Source: an uncultured bacterium
GTDB taxonomy: Bacteria; Verrucomicrobiota; Lentisphaeria; Victivallales; UBA1829
Direction of reading: 5' to 3'
Assembly: GCA_902780135.1 (NCBI GenBank)
Contig: CACZEK010000002.1
Span: 62,001 to 126,000, forward strand
Length of the DNA: 64,000 bases
Shown here: positions 19,879 to 27,661 of the stretch, in pieces
How the letters are laid out: each line of letters opens with the position of its first letter
Numbering within the stretch: the first letter of the stretch is position 1
Program-made: the position numbers and the translations under genes
Notes under the pieces: model-generated
What the model saw: the letters and a program-made list of their open reading frames with translations, nothing else
What the model was told of the DNA's origin: nothing
Database searches by the model: none

Positions 19879-19910
19879 TGGTGCGAAAGCCTATGCCTCG
19901 CACCAGTTTT
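19879..19910 (+). terminator. Possible terminator after the large repeat protein
   Basis: TGGTGCGA (19879-19886) pairs with TCGCACCA (19898-19905), then GTTTT. It overlaps the 3' end of the convergent vapC gene. Confidence 0.45.
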
Positions 19911-20292
19911 CCAGTTTCAGCCCGCGGATCCGGGAAAAATGCGCGGTGTTGTTCGTGACCAGAACCGCACCCTCGGCGAGAGCGGAAGCCGCGATCAGCA
20001 TGTCCATAGACCCGATCGGCGTCCCCTCGGCCTCCAGATTTGTCCGGAGATTCGCGTATGCCGCCGCCGCGTCCGCGTCCCAGTCGACGCACGGGACGAG
20101 CTCGCAGAAAGCATGCACCTTTTTCGTGAGCGCCTGACTGCGGCGTTTCGCGGCTCCGTACTGCAGCTCCGCGAGCGTGATTGCGGAAACACAGACGATT
20201 CGGAAATGCTTTTTGAACGCCTCCGTGACGGTTGGACGGTCCCCGCGGATGAGATACGACGCCATGTCCGTATCAAGCAGATACCGGCTCAT
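19891..20292 (-). CDS. vapC: VapC-type PIN-domain toxin
   Basis: 133 residues, typical. PIN acidic residues are visible: Asp7 in YLLDTDMAS, Glu in ITLAELQYGA, Asp in IGSMDMLIAASAL, and the end ALVTNN..HFSRIRGLKLENW is characteristic of VapC. The family cleaves RNA, often initiator tRNA or rRNA loops, when free of its antitoxin. The ATG overlaps the vapB stop by four bases (20289-20292), the normal antitoxin-first coupling. Confidence 0.93.
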   Translation of the reverse strand: MSRYLLDTDMASYLIRGDRPTVTEAFKKHFRIVCVSAITLAELQYGAAKRRSQALTKKVHAFCELVPCVDWDADAAAAYANLRTNLEAEGTPIGSMDMLIAASALAEGAVLVTNNTAHFSRIRGLKLENWCEA

Positions 20293-20522
20293 GAGAACAA
20301 ATCCCGTTTCTGGATTCTCTGCGCGTCTTCGCGGTCGATCCTGAAGTCGGGACAGCCGGGCAGATCAAGAAATGCCTGCAGCGCGTCTTTGCCCGAGATC
20401 GGGGTGAGGATCACGCTGTTGCCGCGCCGCCGGATTTCCACCTCGGCGGTGTTGAATCTGTACTTTTTCGGGATTCGGACCGCCTGGGAGCGCCCGGTCA
20501 TGAATATCTTTGCGGTTTCCAT
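20289..20522 (-). CDS. vapB: VapB-type antitoxin (AbrB/SpoVT fold)
   Basis: 77 residues. The N-terminal swapped-hairpin DNA-binding domain shows AKIFMTGRSQAVRIPKKYRF, and the C-terminal half (FLDLPGCPDFRIDREDAQRIQ) is the expected toxin-binding tail. Start METAKIF is preceded by AGGAGG at good spacing; an upstream in-frame Met gives an implausible extension. It should bind and neutralise VapC and repress the operon. Confidence 0.92.
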   Translation of the reverse strand: METAKIFMTGRSQAVRIPKKYRFNTAEVEIRRRGNSVILTPISGKDALQAFLDLPGCPDFRIDREDAQRIQKRDLFS

Positions 20523-20623
20523 TGTTGACCTCCTGTGTTTTGATATACGGCAATAATATATATCACGCCGGGCAAAAATCAAGAGAGGAACATTGTTTTT
20601 TATCGTTTTTGTCGAATCGAAGA

Positions 20624-20660
20624 GAAAAAGCTCCGGCGGAGACGACTCTGCCGGAGCTTT
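20624..20660 (-). terminator. Terminator of the GH27-GH43 operon
   Basis: AAGCTCCGGC (20628-20637) pairs with GCCGGAGCTT (20650-20659); on the minus strand it ends in CTTTTTC. A second inverted repeat, TGTTTTCC with GGAAAACA (20674-20681, 20694-20701), lies between it and the GH43 stop. Nothing else is recognised in 20523-20779. Confidence 0.75.
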
Positions 20661-20779
20661 GAGGTTTTTGCTGTGTTTTCCGATCATGTTTCAGGAAAAC
20701 ATGGCCGGGGAGGGCGGGGGGGGGATCACCCTCTGTATGTGGAGATTGCGAATGCGAAATTGCCGGACGGGGAAGGACT

Positions 20780-22468
20780 TCAGTCTACAAACTGTCCGAC
20801 CGCGAGAGCGAAATCGCCGGAAGTGCGTTGGCGGTTCGTGATCTTGCGGCGGTCGCGGTAGGCCGCGCCCTGCGGATAGAGGTCCTTTTCGGAACGGAAC
20901 CAGCTGATCGGGAACGTCCTGCGCGGGGCCTGAAGCTCGAAGACGTAGGTGTGGTCTTTCTTCAGGATGATCCCGCTATCAATATTGTCGCCTTTTCCTA
21001 AAAAACTGATTGAGACTACGCCCGGCCCCTGCGGCGTGTAGACGAAATACGGGGACTGGCCGTTGTCGGACGGGATGAGGTTCTCGCCGACGGTATAGGT
21101 GTCCGCGTTCGGATCGGTCCCGGTGATGTCGTAGAGCGCGATCCTGATGGCATGCTGAGGCTGTTCGCGGGTGATCTCGCCGTCACCGACGTAGATTAGA
21201 AACTCATTCAGAGCCATGTTGCGCGGGACGACGAAAGTCTGACCGAGGGTTTCGCAGCCGCCGTTCTCATAGAACCCGGAGCGCGCGGTGCAGTCGCGGA
21301 ACGGAATTTCCATGGTGTACACAGCCGGGTCGATGATGCCTTCTTTTTTCTCGGCTAAGGCGCTCATCGTGTTCATCTCGGGGACGGTGCGGAGGACGGG
21401 CTGGAAATAATTATTGTGGGAATGGGCAGAGATGCAGGGGAACGGTTCGATCTTTTTGATCTCGCTCTTCGGGACGGCGGCGGCGATCTGTTCGGCGGTC
21501 TTCGGCGGGGCCTCGGTGCCCTTGTCGGTCTGCTCGACCATCTGGATCGTGCCGTCGGGGTTGAAATACATGTAATCGAGGCAGACGCTGCGGTGCTGGG
21601 AATCGCCCTTTTCGCCGTTCGCGAGTGTGAGCGCGCCGTTGAGGTAGAAGAAATACCAGTTGCCCTTGAACTCGGCGACGCCGGGGTGGATGCAGTTGGA
21701 GTTCTTCGTGTCGCGGCACATGATTCCGCGCGGCGTCCACGGGCCTTCCATGCTGGTCGCGGTGGCGTAGGACGCCATTTCGTTGAACCCGTTCAGGATG
21801 TGGGAGACGTAGATCATGTAGTAGACGCCGTTGCGCTTGAAGAGCCACGGCCCCTCGGTGTAGTTCGGCAGGCGCATCATTCTGATCTCGCCGTCAAGCT
21901 CGATCATGTTCGGTTTCAGCTTCGCGACGTAGAGCATGGTATGCCCCCACGCGAGCCACGGCGTGCCGTCGTCGTCGATGAAGATCGTCGGGTCCATGTC
22001 GTCCCAGCCGACGGGGCCGGGCGTCATGCTGTCCCACACGAGCGGCTTGCCGATGGCGTCCTTGAAGGGGCCTTCCGGCTTGTCGGAGACGGCGACGCCG
22101 ATGGCGCGTCCGCTGTACTGGTTCTTGCCGCAGAGCGTGACGTAGAGCCAGTATTTGCCGTCCTTCTTGATCGCCTGGGCGGCCCAGGCGTCGTGGGTGC
22201 CCCATTCGAACGTGTCCTTGCTGGCGACGGGGCCGTGCGCCTTCCAGTTTACCATGTCCTTCGAGGAATAGCAGAGCCAGTCGTTCATGACGAGCCACTG
22301 GCGCGGCGGAGCCTCGTCGTGCGTGGTGTAAAGATAGACGGTGTCGCCGTCCACGAGCGGGGCCGGGTCGGCGGTGAAAACGTCGGTAAGGAGCGGATTC
22401 CCGGCGAGGAGCGCGGAGGATGCGAGCGCCATTCCGGCGAGGAGAGCGGTTTTTGCGATTCGTTTCAT
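20780..22468 (-). CDS. Secreted glycoside hydrolase family 43 protein
   Basis: 562 residues. Signal peptide MKRIAKTALLAGMALASSALLAG. The five-bladed GH43 propeller spans roughly residues 25-330, with the general base Asp34 in TADPAPLVDGD, the pKa-modulating Asp in GWDDMDPTIFIDDDG (near 165) and the acid Glu in NYTEGPWLFKRNG (near 227). Family members are mainly arabinofuranosidases and xylosidases. An extra C-terminal region of about 210 residues (FRDCTARSGFYENGG, SISFLGKGDNIDSGIILK) is beta-rich and may be a carbohydrate-binding module; no family is recognised. It starts 27 bases after the GH27 stop, so the two are one operon and probably act together on plant side chains. Confidence 0.88.
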   Translation of the reverse strand: MKRIAKTALLAGMALASSALLAGNPLLTDVFTADPAPLVDGDTVYLYTTHDEAPPRQWLVMNDWLCYSSKDMVNWKAHGPVASKDTFEWGTHDAWAAQAIKKDGKYWLYVTLCGKNQYSGRAIGVAVSDKPEGPFKDAIGKPLVWDSMTPGPVGWDDMDPTIFIDDDGTPWLAWGHTMLYVAKLKPNMIELDGEIRMMRLPNYTEGPWLFKRNGVYYMIYVSHILNGFNEMASYATATSMEGPWTPRGIMCRDTKNSNCIHPGVAEFKGNWYFFYLNGALTLANGEKGDSQHRSVCLDYMYFNPDGTIQMVEQTDKGTEAPPKTAEQIAAAVPKSEIKKIEPFPCISAHSHNNYFQPVLRTVPEMNTMSALAEKKEGIIDPAVYTMEIPFRDCTARSGFYENGGCETLGQTFVVPRNMALNEFLIYVGDGEITREQPQHAIRIALYDITGTDPNADTYTVGENLIPSDNGQSPYFVYTPQGPGVVSISFLGKGDNIDSGIILKKDHTYVFELQAPRRTFPISWFRSEKDLYPQGAAYRDRRKITNRQRTSGDFALAVGQFVD

Positions 22469-22495
22469 GGCAGGTTCCTTATGATTGAAAACTGA

Positions 22496-24271
22496 TCACT
22501 TCGCGGGGGAGAGGCGGTAGAGCTTCGTGGCGTGGCACGGGAGCTTTTCGCAGGTGAACGTGCCCTCGGCGGTGCCGACCTCCTTCCCTTCCCAGAGGTC
22601 GCGGACGACGACCTTGCCGGAAAGTCCGATATCGGCGAGATTGACCTTGATGTCGCTGGTTTCGGGGGAGGGCTGCTCGAACGCCTTCTCGTCGAGGACG
22701 AGGAATTTCAGGCGGTTGCGGGAATCGCTGTTGTCGACGAGTTTGACCTTGGACTTGAAGGTGTCGTAGCCTTCCGGGAGCTTGTAGACGATGAGGGAGA
22801 GCGCGTGCGTGCCGATGCCGTTGATCGCCTGTCCGTCGCTGGTGAGGCCGTTGCGGACCGCGCCCCATCCGGCGTGCGCGGAGGACCACTGCATGTCGAC
22901 GAGCTTCTTGGTGCCGGCGGGACCGGAGATCTCGGGCTGGATCCAGGCGGAATGGCTGTAGCTGGAGCCGAAGCCGTTGTCGACGACGGCGAGCGCGAGG
23001 ATCTTCGATCCTTTGATGTCCGCGGTGATCTCGGCCTCCGGGACGCCCTGCAGGCCGACGCCGGGGCTTTCGGCGAGGGCTTTGCGGCGGTCGTACTTGT
23101 TGTATTCGGAGGTGCCGGTGTTGAAGAACGCGAGGTACTTGTCTTTGCTGCCGGGGACGTCGGCGGTCCAGACGATCAGGTCGCCGTCCTGCATGAGCTG
23201 GCGGTTGTTCTCGCTGTTCTGGTTGATCTCGATGACCTCCTTGTTGGTGAGGAGCTTCAGCGTCCAGTCGTCGAGCTTGGTCATGTCCGCACCGAGGATG
23301 AGCGGGGACCGCGCGATCGACCAGAGCGTGAAGCACAGGCGCTGTTCGTCGTGCGTGAAGTTGGTCGGACGCGTGAACTCGATGATGCCGAACGGGAGCA
23401 TGTCGGCGTCCGGCCAGGAGCCCTTGATGCGGTAGGGTTCCCAGCGGTGCAGACGCCCGAACATGCCGCGGAGGGGTTCCCAGCGATCCCAGAAGTCGTC
23501 GGAGACGCGCCACATGTTGGCGTGGCGGTCGGCGTGTTCGCCGTTCTGGATCGGGGTGTCGCCGGGGGAAAGGCTGAGGATGATCGGGCGGCCGCATTTG
23601 TCGATCGCCTTGCGGATGCCTTCGATCTCGGCGGTGGCGTACGGACGGGAGAGGTCGTCGATCTTGATGAAGTCGAGGCCCCACTCGGCGAACTGCTCGA
23701 ACACGGAATCATAGTATTCCTGCGCGCCTGGCTTGCTCATGTCCACGCCGTACATGTCCTGATTCCAGGGGCACGTGCTGCGCATGTTCACGATGTCCTG
23801 CGCGTGATAGTCCGTGCCCTTCACTTTCGTGTTCTCGCGGACCGCCTGGCGCGGGATGCCGCGCATCAGGTGCACGCCGATCTTCAGGCCGCGTTCGTGC
23901 ATGTAGTCGGCGAGCGGCTTCAGTCCCTTGCCGTCCTTCGAGGACGGGAAGCGTTCCGGGGCGGGGATGAAACGACCGTATTCGTCCATGGCGAACGTGT
24001 GGCGGATGTCGCTCTGGAATCCCTTCTGGTTGTCGTTGTACCACTGGTGGTCGATCACGAAGACGTTCCAGCCGAACGGCTTCAGCTGTTTGACCATGGC
24101 TTCCGCCTGTTCCTTCGCCTGCGCCTCGGTGAGGCTGAGCCCGAAACAGTCGAAGCTGTTCCAGCCCATCGGCGGGGTCGGCGCCCAGTCGTGGAAATCG
24201 GCGGCGGTGAGCGTGGCGGCGGCTGCGAGCGCGGCGCCCGCGGCGGAGAGAGAACGGACCGGGAGTTTCAT
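22496..24271 (-). CDS. Secreted GH27 alpha-galactosidase-like enzyme with an inserted NPCBM-like domain
   Basis: 591 residues. Signal peptide ends near LTAADFHDW. The barrel has PPMGWNSFDCFG, nucleophile Asp in GLDFIKIDD (near 204) and acid/base Asp in MWRVSDDFWDRW (near 257), as in clan D alpha-galactosidases. The C-terminal beta domain starts at about 365, is interrupted by some 145 residues resembling an NPCBM sugar-binding domain (WSSAHAGWGAVRNGLTSDG, LPEGYDTFKSKVKLVD), then finishes with VVVRDLWEGKEVG and LPCHATKLYRLSP. TGGAGG precedes the start. First gene of the GH27-GH43 operon. Confidence 0.88.
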   Translation of the reverse strand: MKLPVRSLSAAGAALAAAATLTAADFHDWAPTPPMGWNSFDCFGLSLTEAQAKEQAEAMVKQLKPFGWNVFVIDHQWYNDNQKGFQSDIRHTFAMDEYGRFIPAPERFPSSKDGKGLKPLADYMHERGLKIGVHLMRGIPRQAVRENTKVKGTDYHAQDIVNMRSTCPWNQDMYGVDMSKPGAQEYYDSVFEQFAEWGLDFIKIDDLSRPYATAEIEGIRKAIDKCGRPIILSLSPGDTPIQNGEHADRHANMWRVSDDFWDRWEPLRGMFGRLHRWEPYRIKGSWPDADMLPFGIIEFTRPTNFTHDEQRLCFTLWSIARSPLILGADMTKLDDWTLKLLTNKEVIEINQNSENNRQLMQDGDLIVWTADVPGSKDKYLAFFNTGTSEYNKYDRRKALAESPGVGLQGVPEAEITADIKGSKILALAVVDNGFGSSYSHSAWIQPEISGPAGTKKLVDMQWSSAHAGWGAVRNGLTSDGQAINGIGTHALSLIVYKLPEGYDTFKSKVKLVDNSDSRNRLKFLVLDEKAFEQPSPETSDIKVNLADIGLSGKVVVRDLWEGKEVGTAEGTFTCEKLPCHATKLYRLSPAK

Positions 24272-24324
24272 GGATGTACCTCCAAATTGAAATATGATGT
24301 TTGAAGATGCGTGATGTTCGGAAA

Positions 24325-24363
24325 AAACGGTTTTGTCAAAATATACAGTCTGAAAGCGATTCC
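24325..24363. promoter_or_regulatory. Two LacI-type operator-like sites before GH27
   Basis: AAACGGTT (24325-24332, inside AAAACGGTTTT) and AAGCGATT (24354-24361, inside GAAAGCGATTCC) match AANCGNTT. They are 29 bases apart in the AT-rich region upstream of the operon, next to TATATT (minus strand, 24340s). Chance matches cannot be excluded. Confidence 0.3.
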
Positions 24364-24486
24364 GCCATATTGATTTTAGTCAAAAGTATATATTATTTGT
24401 TCAAATCTTCAGAAGCGCGGCGTTACAGGGCTTTTAAAAAAACGGAAAGCCTCAAAACGAACGCGGTTCAGGTCGCCGCCGTGTGC

Positions 24487-24656
24487 TTGGAGAACTCGCA
24501 GCCGGGAGGACAAGTCCTCCACTGCGGCAGTGCGCTCAGCTTCGCTTGCGCACAAGGACAAGTCCTTGACTTGGGCAGTGCGCTCAGCTTCGCTTGCGCA
24601 CGGGAAAGGTACGCTTTTTTCAGCCTTCTTTCCCGTGTTTGGAGAACTCGCAGCCG
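24487..24656. repeat. Hairpin repeat, locus 3, flanked by an 18-base duplication of queH
   Basis: TTGGAGAACTCGCAGCCG occurs at 24487-24504 and 24639-24656. Between them lie two 48-base units: hairpin GGAGGACAAGTCCTCC (24505-24520), linker ACTGCGGCA, a 24-base hairpin (24530-24553, arms GTGCGC and GCGCAC); then AAGGACAAGTCCTT (24554-24567), linker GACTTGGGCA and an identical 24-base hairpin (24578-24601). The rest is an inverted repeat CGGGAAAG/CTTTCCCG (24601-24608, 24628-24635). The 348-base gap 24272-24619 contains this element, the GH27 upstream region and no further gene. Confidence 0.8.
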
Positions 24657-25195
24657 CAGTAGTTCTGGCGGTAGATGTTGAGCTTGCGGCAGAGCTCCAG
24701 CGAACGCAGATTGCCGCCGCCTTTCTTGAAGTCCCACGGCTCGAACGCATCGCCCCACTGCGCGCCGATGCCGTGGATCACGCGGGAATCCTTTTGCGGG
24801 CCGAGCGTGAGCGTGGTGGTGAAATGCGCGCCGAGGCGTTCCGCGAACACGGACGTGCGCGTGAGCTGCCACTGGAAACACCTCCTGCACCGCGCGCCGC
24901 GTTCCGGGCAGGCGGCGAAATCCGGCACGGTTGACACGAATTCGAGCCATCCGGCATGGTCCCACGGATCGGTCTCCACACGCAGCCCGTAGAAATCCGC
25001 CAGCGTCTTCAGGGCGTCCAGACGGCGCAGGTATTCCGCCTCGGTGTCGAGGTTGGAATTCGAGAAGAGGAGCGTGATGCGGCGGCCGTCGTCCAGTACG
25101 GGCGCGATGCTCCCCGCCGCGCACGGGCCGCAGCAGCAGTGCATCAGGAGCGGGATCGAGGCGTCCGTATGTTTGTTGTGAGGGCAGGGAGTCAT
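24620..25195 (-). CDS. queH: Epoxyqueuosine reductase QueH
   Basis: 191 residues. LLMHCCCGPCAAGSI (Cys20-22 and Cys25), ARCRRCFQWQL and the C-terminal YCGCEFSKH are the conserved Cys motifs of QueH (formerly DUF208), which holds metal and reduces epoxyqueuosine in tRNA to queuosine. Start MTPCPHNKH preferred; an in-frame Met 16 codons upstream is less likely. The end is unusual: after CEFSKH the protein reads GKEG-stop, while a second copy of the CEFSKH codons 152 bases downstream reads on to TAAT-stop. The present C-terminus thus seems to have been rewritten by the repeat inserted there. Confidence 0.9.
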   Translation of the reverse strand: MTPCPHNKHTDASIPLLMHCCCGPCAAGSIAPVLDDGRRITLLFSNSNLDTEAEYLRRLDALKTLADFYGLRVETDPWDHAGWLEFVSTVPDFAACPERGARCRRCFQWQLTRTSVFAERLGAHFTTTLTLGPQKDSRVIHGIGAQWGDAFEPWDFKKGGGNLRSLELCRKLNIYRQNYCGCEFSKHGKEG

Positions 25196-25290
25196 GACGG
25201 GGAATCCGGTTTTTACGGGAAAATATAGCTGTCCGCGGAACAAAAATCAAGTAAAACGGTCAAATTTAAGTGAATATAGACGATGCATGC

Positions 25291-25319
25291 TTGCAAAAGC
25301 ACGCCTTGCGGAGTATATT
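25291..25319 (+). promoter_or_regulatory. Promoter for the HdeD-like pair
   Basis: TTGCAA (25291-25296), 17-base spacer, TATATT (25314-25319). Confidence 0.55.
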
Positions 25320-25369
25320 AGATATCAATCTTTTTTGCCGTGAAGCCGGAAAAATACGGAGAGGAACGC

Positions 25370-25960
25370 ATGCCTGAACCGACCTACGAAAGCAATTATA
25401 TCTTCCCTCGCAGGATGCTCTTTTTCCATGCCAACCGGTCGGCTCTGCTGATCCGCGGACTGGTCTTTTCCGCCATCGGCTTGATCGGACTTTTCCGCCC
25501 CGTCGGCAGCATTGCCGCACTGACGATCGTGCTGGGGGTCTTCCTGCTGCTGGACGCCACGGGCGCGCTCTTTCTTTCGATCGCCTGCCGCCGTTTTTCC
25601 GGCGTTTTCTGGTCGCTTCTGCTGTGCGCGTCGGGCATCGCCATGATCGTCCGCCCCGTGGAGGCTGACGTGCTGATCGCGGTCGTGCTCGGCGTGTGGC
25701 TGTTCGCAACGGGCGTGGGCGAGCTTCTTTCCGCGCATGTTTCGCCGAGCCGGATCATCCTGTCCGGTTCCGGCGTCCTGTCCATCGTGATCGGCTTGCT
25801 GCTGATCGTCGCGCCGTTTGCCGGACTGACCGCCTTTTCCTGGCTGATCGCGCTCCTGCTGCTGATCTCCGGGCTGGAGATGCTGGTCCTCGTGTTCGGG
25901 CTTCGCGTGCCGGGACTCTCCGCGGGCGGGAAACAGAGGAGCAGGGATTCCAACGAATGA
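25370..25960 (+). CDS. HdeD-like (DUF308) membrane protein, copy 1
   Basis: 196 residues with about six hydrophobic helices in three hairpin pairs, each pair separated by short loops with RPVGSIAALTIVLG and RPVEADVLIAVVLG; this internal repetition is typical of DUF308/HdeD proteins, which sit in the inner membrane and in Escherichia coli help in acid resistance. Start MPEPTYES follows GGAGAGG; an in-frame GTG ten codons earlier is possible. A paralogue follows after 72 bases. The role here is not known. Confidence 0.82.
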   Translation: MPEPTYESNYIFPRRMLFFHANRSALLIRGLVFSAIGLIGLFRPVGSIAALTIVLGVFLLLDATGALFLSIACRRFSGVFWSLLLCASGIAMIVRPVEADVLIAVVLGVWLFATGVGELLSAHVSPSRIILSGSGVLSIVIGLLLIVAPFAGLTAFSWLIALLLLISGLEMLVLVFGLRVPGLSAGGKQRSRDSNE

Positions 25961-26032
25961 ACCGATTTGCGGGGCCGCGCCGGCCCGGACGACGCCGGAT
26001 GCCCGCAGAGGAAAAGAAAAGGAGTTGACGCA

Positions 26033-26626
26033 ATGAACAAAGACCGGACCTGGGAAAGGCTTTATACGATCCCGCAGAAGATGTTTTCTTTCCACGCATC
26101 GCGCTCCGTGCTGCTGCTTCGCGGGCTTATCCTGTTCCTGCTTGGGCTGTTCGGGCTGTACAATCCCGTCTTCGTCCTGACCGCCGTCACGATGGTCGTC
26201 GGCGGCGTCATCCTTCTGTTCGCGGTCGCGGCGTTCCTGATGGCATGGAACAGCGGGCGCGTTTCGGCTTCGCTGCTGATTCTTTTTTTCCTGCTGGGCG
26301 TTGCCGGGGCGGGGCTTCTGATCTATCCGCTGTACTTTGACATGTTCATCATGTTCGCGGTCGGCGTGTGGCTGATCGTCACCGGCGTCTGGGGCATCCT
26401 TGCCGTTCAGAAGCGGTTCGGGCAGCTCATCCTGCCGATGCCCGGCCTGGTCGCGATGCTGATTGGCGTCCTGCTGGTCGTCGCGCCGTTCATCGGCGTC
26501 GCCGCCATCTCCTGGACCGCCGCGCTGCTGATGCTTCTCTCCGGGGCGCAGATGCTGCTGCTCGCGCTCGGCGTGGATGCCGGGAAATGGGTGATCCCGG
26601 ACGGGAAGCGCAACGGCAAGTCCTGA
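26033..26626 (+). CDS. HdeD-like (DUF308) membrane protein, copy 2
   Basis: 197 residues, about six hydrophobic helices, same layout as the preceding gene: a short polar N-terminus (YTIPQKMFSFHASRSVLLLRG aligned with YIFPRRMLFFHANRSALLIRG of copy 1, split here for reading), then NPVFVLTAVTMVVGG and YPLYFDMFIMFAVGVW hairpins. AAGGAG lies seven bases before the ATG. The pair is an old tandem duplication, since identity is modest, and is probably one operon. Membrane location is certain from hydropathy; function is not. Confidence 0.82.
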   Translation: MNKDRTWERLYTIPQKMFSFHASRSVLLLRGLILFLLGLFGLYNPVFVLTAVTMVVGGVILLFAVAAFLMAWNSGRVSASLLILFFLLGVAGAGLLIYPLYFDMFIMFAVGVWLIVTGVWGILAVQKRFGQLILPMPGLVAMLIGVLLVVAPFIGVAAISWTAALLMLLSGAQMLLLALGVDAGKWVIPDGKRNGKS

Positions 26627-26741
26627 TTTCCCGTTTTTCGCATTGCCGGTTTTGAAAAAAGGTTCTTTATCCTCTTTCCTTCGGGACGCTTCGTCTTATT
26701 TGAAGGGCGGAAGAAGTATTTATCCGCCTGCCGGCTGTTTT

Positions 26742-26770
26742 CCGTCTTGAAAAAGATTATATCAAGACGG
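26742..26770. repeat. Inverted repeat upstream of the XRE gene
   Basis: CCGTCTTGA (26742-26750) and TCAAGACGG (26762-26770), 11-base loop, with no T tract on either side. It lies 50 bases before the promoter of the XRE gene and could be an operator or a weak processing signal. The rest of 26627-26924 is AT-rich with no gene seen. Confidence 0.5.
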
Positions 26771-26819
26771 GGAAATGAGAAAAAATGCGGAAAAAAACTG
26801 TATTTTGGGGATTTGACAC

Positions 26820-26847
26820 TTGCTTTTCTAAAAAACGGGGATATATT
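26820..26847 (+). promoter_or_regulatory. Promoter for the XRE gene
   Basis: TTGCTT (26820-26825), 16-base spacer, TATATT (26842-26847). A TTGACA at 26813 is present but too far for normal spacing. Confidence 0.4.
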
Positions 26848-26924
26848 TATTGAAATAAAAAGCAGTGTTAATCTTTACTATCACTTGTCATACTACACCA
26901 TTCTCTCATCGAAAGGAGAACACC

Positions 26925-27485
26925 ATGCCCGATTTCAAACAGACCTTCCAGGAGGAAGTGCGTCGTCTGGCGCGTAAAGAGCTGAAAGCCCTTGATGAAA
27001 AGATCAACGAGCAGAAGAAAACGATCAATGCGCTTCAGAAGCGCGTGAACGAGCTGGAAAAGAAGCAGGCAGTCGCGGTCAAGCCCGCGGCCGCGGAAAA
27101 AGCTCCGGAAGCCGCTCCCGTTCAGGAAGGCCGCAAGATCCGTTTCTCCGCGAAATCCCTCGTGAAGTTCCGCAAGAAATTCGCGCTCTCCCAGAAGGCG
27201 CTCGCCACTCTTCTCGGCGTGACTCCGTTCACCGTCAGCCACTGGGAAATCGGCAAGAACCGTCCGCGCACCGTCCAGATCGAGGCGTTCAACGCCCTCG
27301 CGAAGCTCGGAAAGCGCAAACTGTATGCGCTCGTGGCGGAAAAGGCTCCCGGCGAACTCCCCGCTCCGAAGAAAGCCGCGAAAAAGGCTTCGAAAAAAGC
27401 CGCGAAGAAGGCCGCCGCTCCCGTGAAGCGCGCCCGCGGAAAAGCCGCGAAGAAGGCCGCCGCTCCCGCGGAGAAAAAAGCCTGA
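26925..27485 (+). CDS. XRE-type DNA-binding protein with coiled coil and histone-like Lys/Ala tail
   Basis: 186 residues in three parts. Residues 10-50 form a likely coiled coil (KALDEKINEQKKTINALQK). Residues 78-128 are a helix-turn-helix of the XRE/Cro type (FALSQKALATLLGVTPFTVSHWE). Residues 147-186 are almost only Lys, Ala and Pro (PKKAAKKASKKAAKKAA), like the tails of histone H1 and bacterial Hc1/AlgP-type proteins. GAAAGGAG precedes the ATG. The architecture suggests an oligomeric DNA-binding protein with nonspecific DNA contacts, perhaps chromosome-organising rather than a classical repressor; that is inference. It has its own promoter and terminator. Confidence 0.8.
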   Translation: MPDFKQTFQEEVRRLARKELKALDEKINEQKKTINALQKRVNELEKKQAVAVKPAAAEKAPEAAPVQEGRKIRFSAKSLVKFRKKFALSQKALATLLGVTPFTVSHWEIGKNRPRTVQIEAFNALAKLGKRKLYALVAEKAPGELPAPKKAAKKASKKAAKKAAAPVKRARGKAAKKAAAPAEKKA

Positions 27486-27512
27486 CCGTTTCCCGAAACG
27501 GATGCTTTTCCG

Positions 27513-27542
27513 GACGGACTCCATGCGGGTCCGTCTTTTTTT
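27513..27542 (+). terminator. Terminator after the XRE gene
   Basis: GACGGAC (27513-27519) pairs with GTCCGTC (27529-27535), followed by TTTTTTT. Confidence 0.8.
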
Positions 27543-27563
27543 GCCGAAAAATGCGGTCCGTGC

Positions 27564-27592
27564 TTGAAAATGCCTGAATCCGGCTGTATAGT
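27564..27592 (+). promoter_or_regulatory. Promoter for asd
   Basis: TTGAAA (27564-27569), 17-base spacer, TATAGT (27587-27592). Confidence 0.6.
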
Positions 27593-27661
27593 ATTTGGAT
27601 ATACTTATCATCGAAACTGTTCCCAACCACATATTTAACGATATTTGGAGAAACCCGAACC

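Noticed and set aside
19891..20522. VapBC as part of a mobile island
   Set aside because: No integrase, transposase or attachment repeats nearby; composition is similar to neighbours.
20700..20779. Frameshifted extension of GH43
   Set aside because: No homology after the stop; contains a G run and an inverted repeat only.
24505..24601. CRISPR-like 48-base direct repeats
   Set aside because: Two units only, and both repeat and spacer are hairpins; better explained by the dispersed hairpin element.
24409..24750. Small protein with CASEAERTA repeats over the queH repeat region
   Set aside because: Generated by reading the hairpin repeats; no ribosome site and no domain.
27486..27661. Lysine riboswitch before asd
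   Set aside because: The space between terminator and asd is about 70 bases after the promoter, too short, and no aptamer motif is seen.
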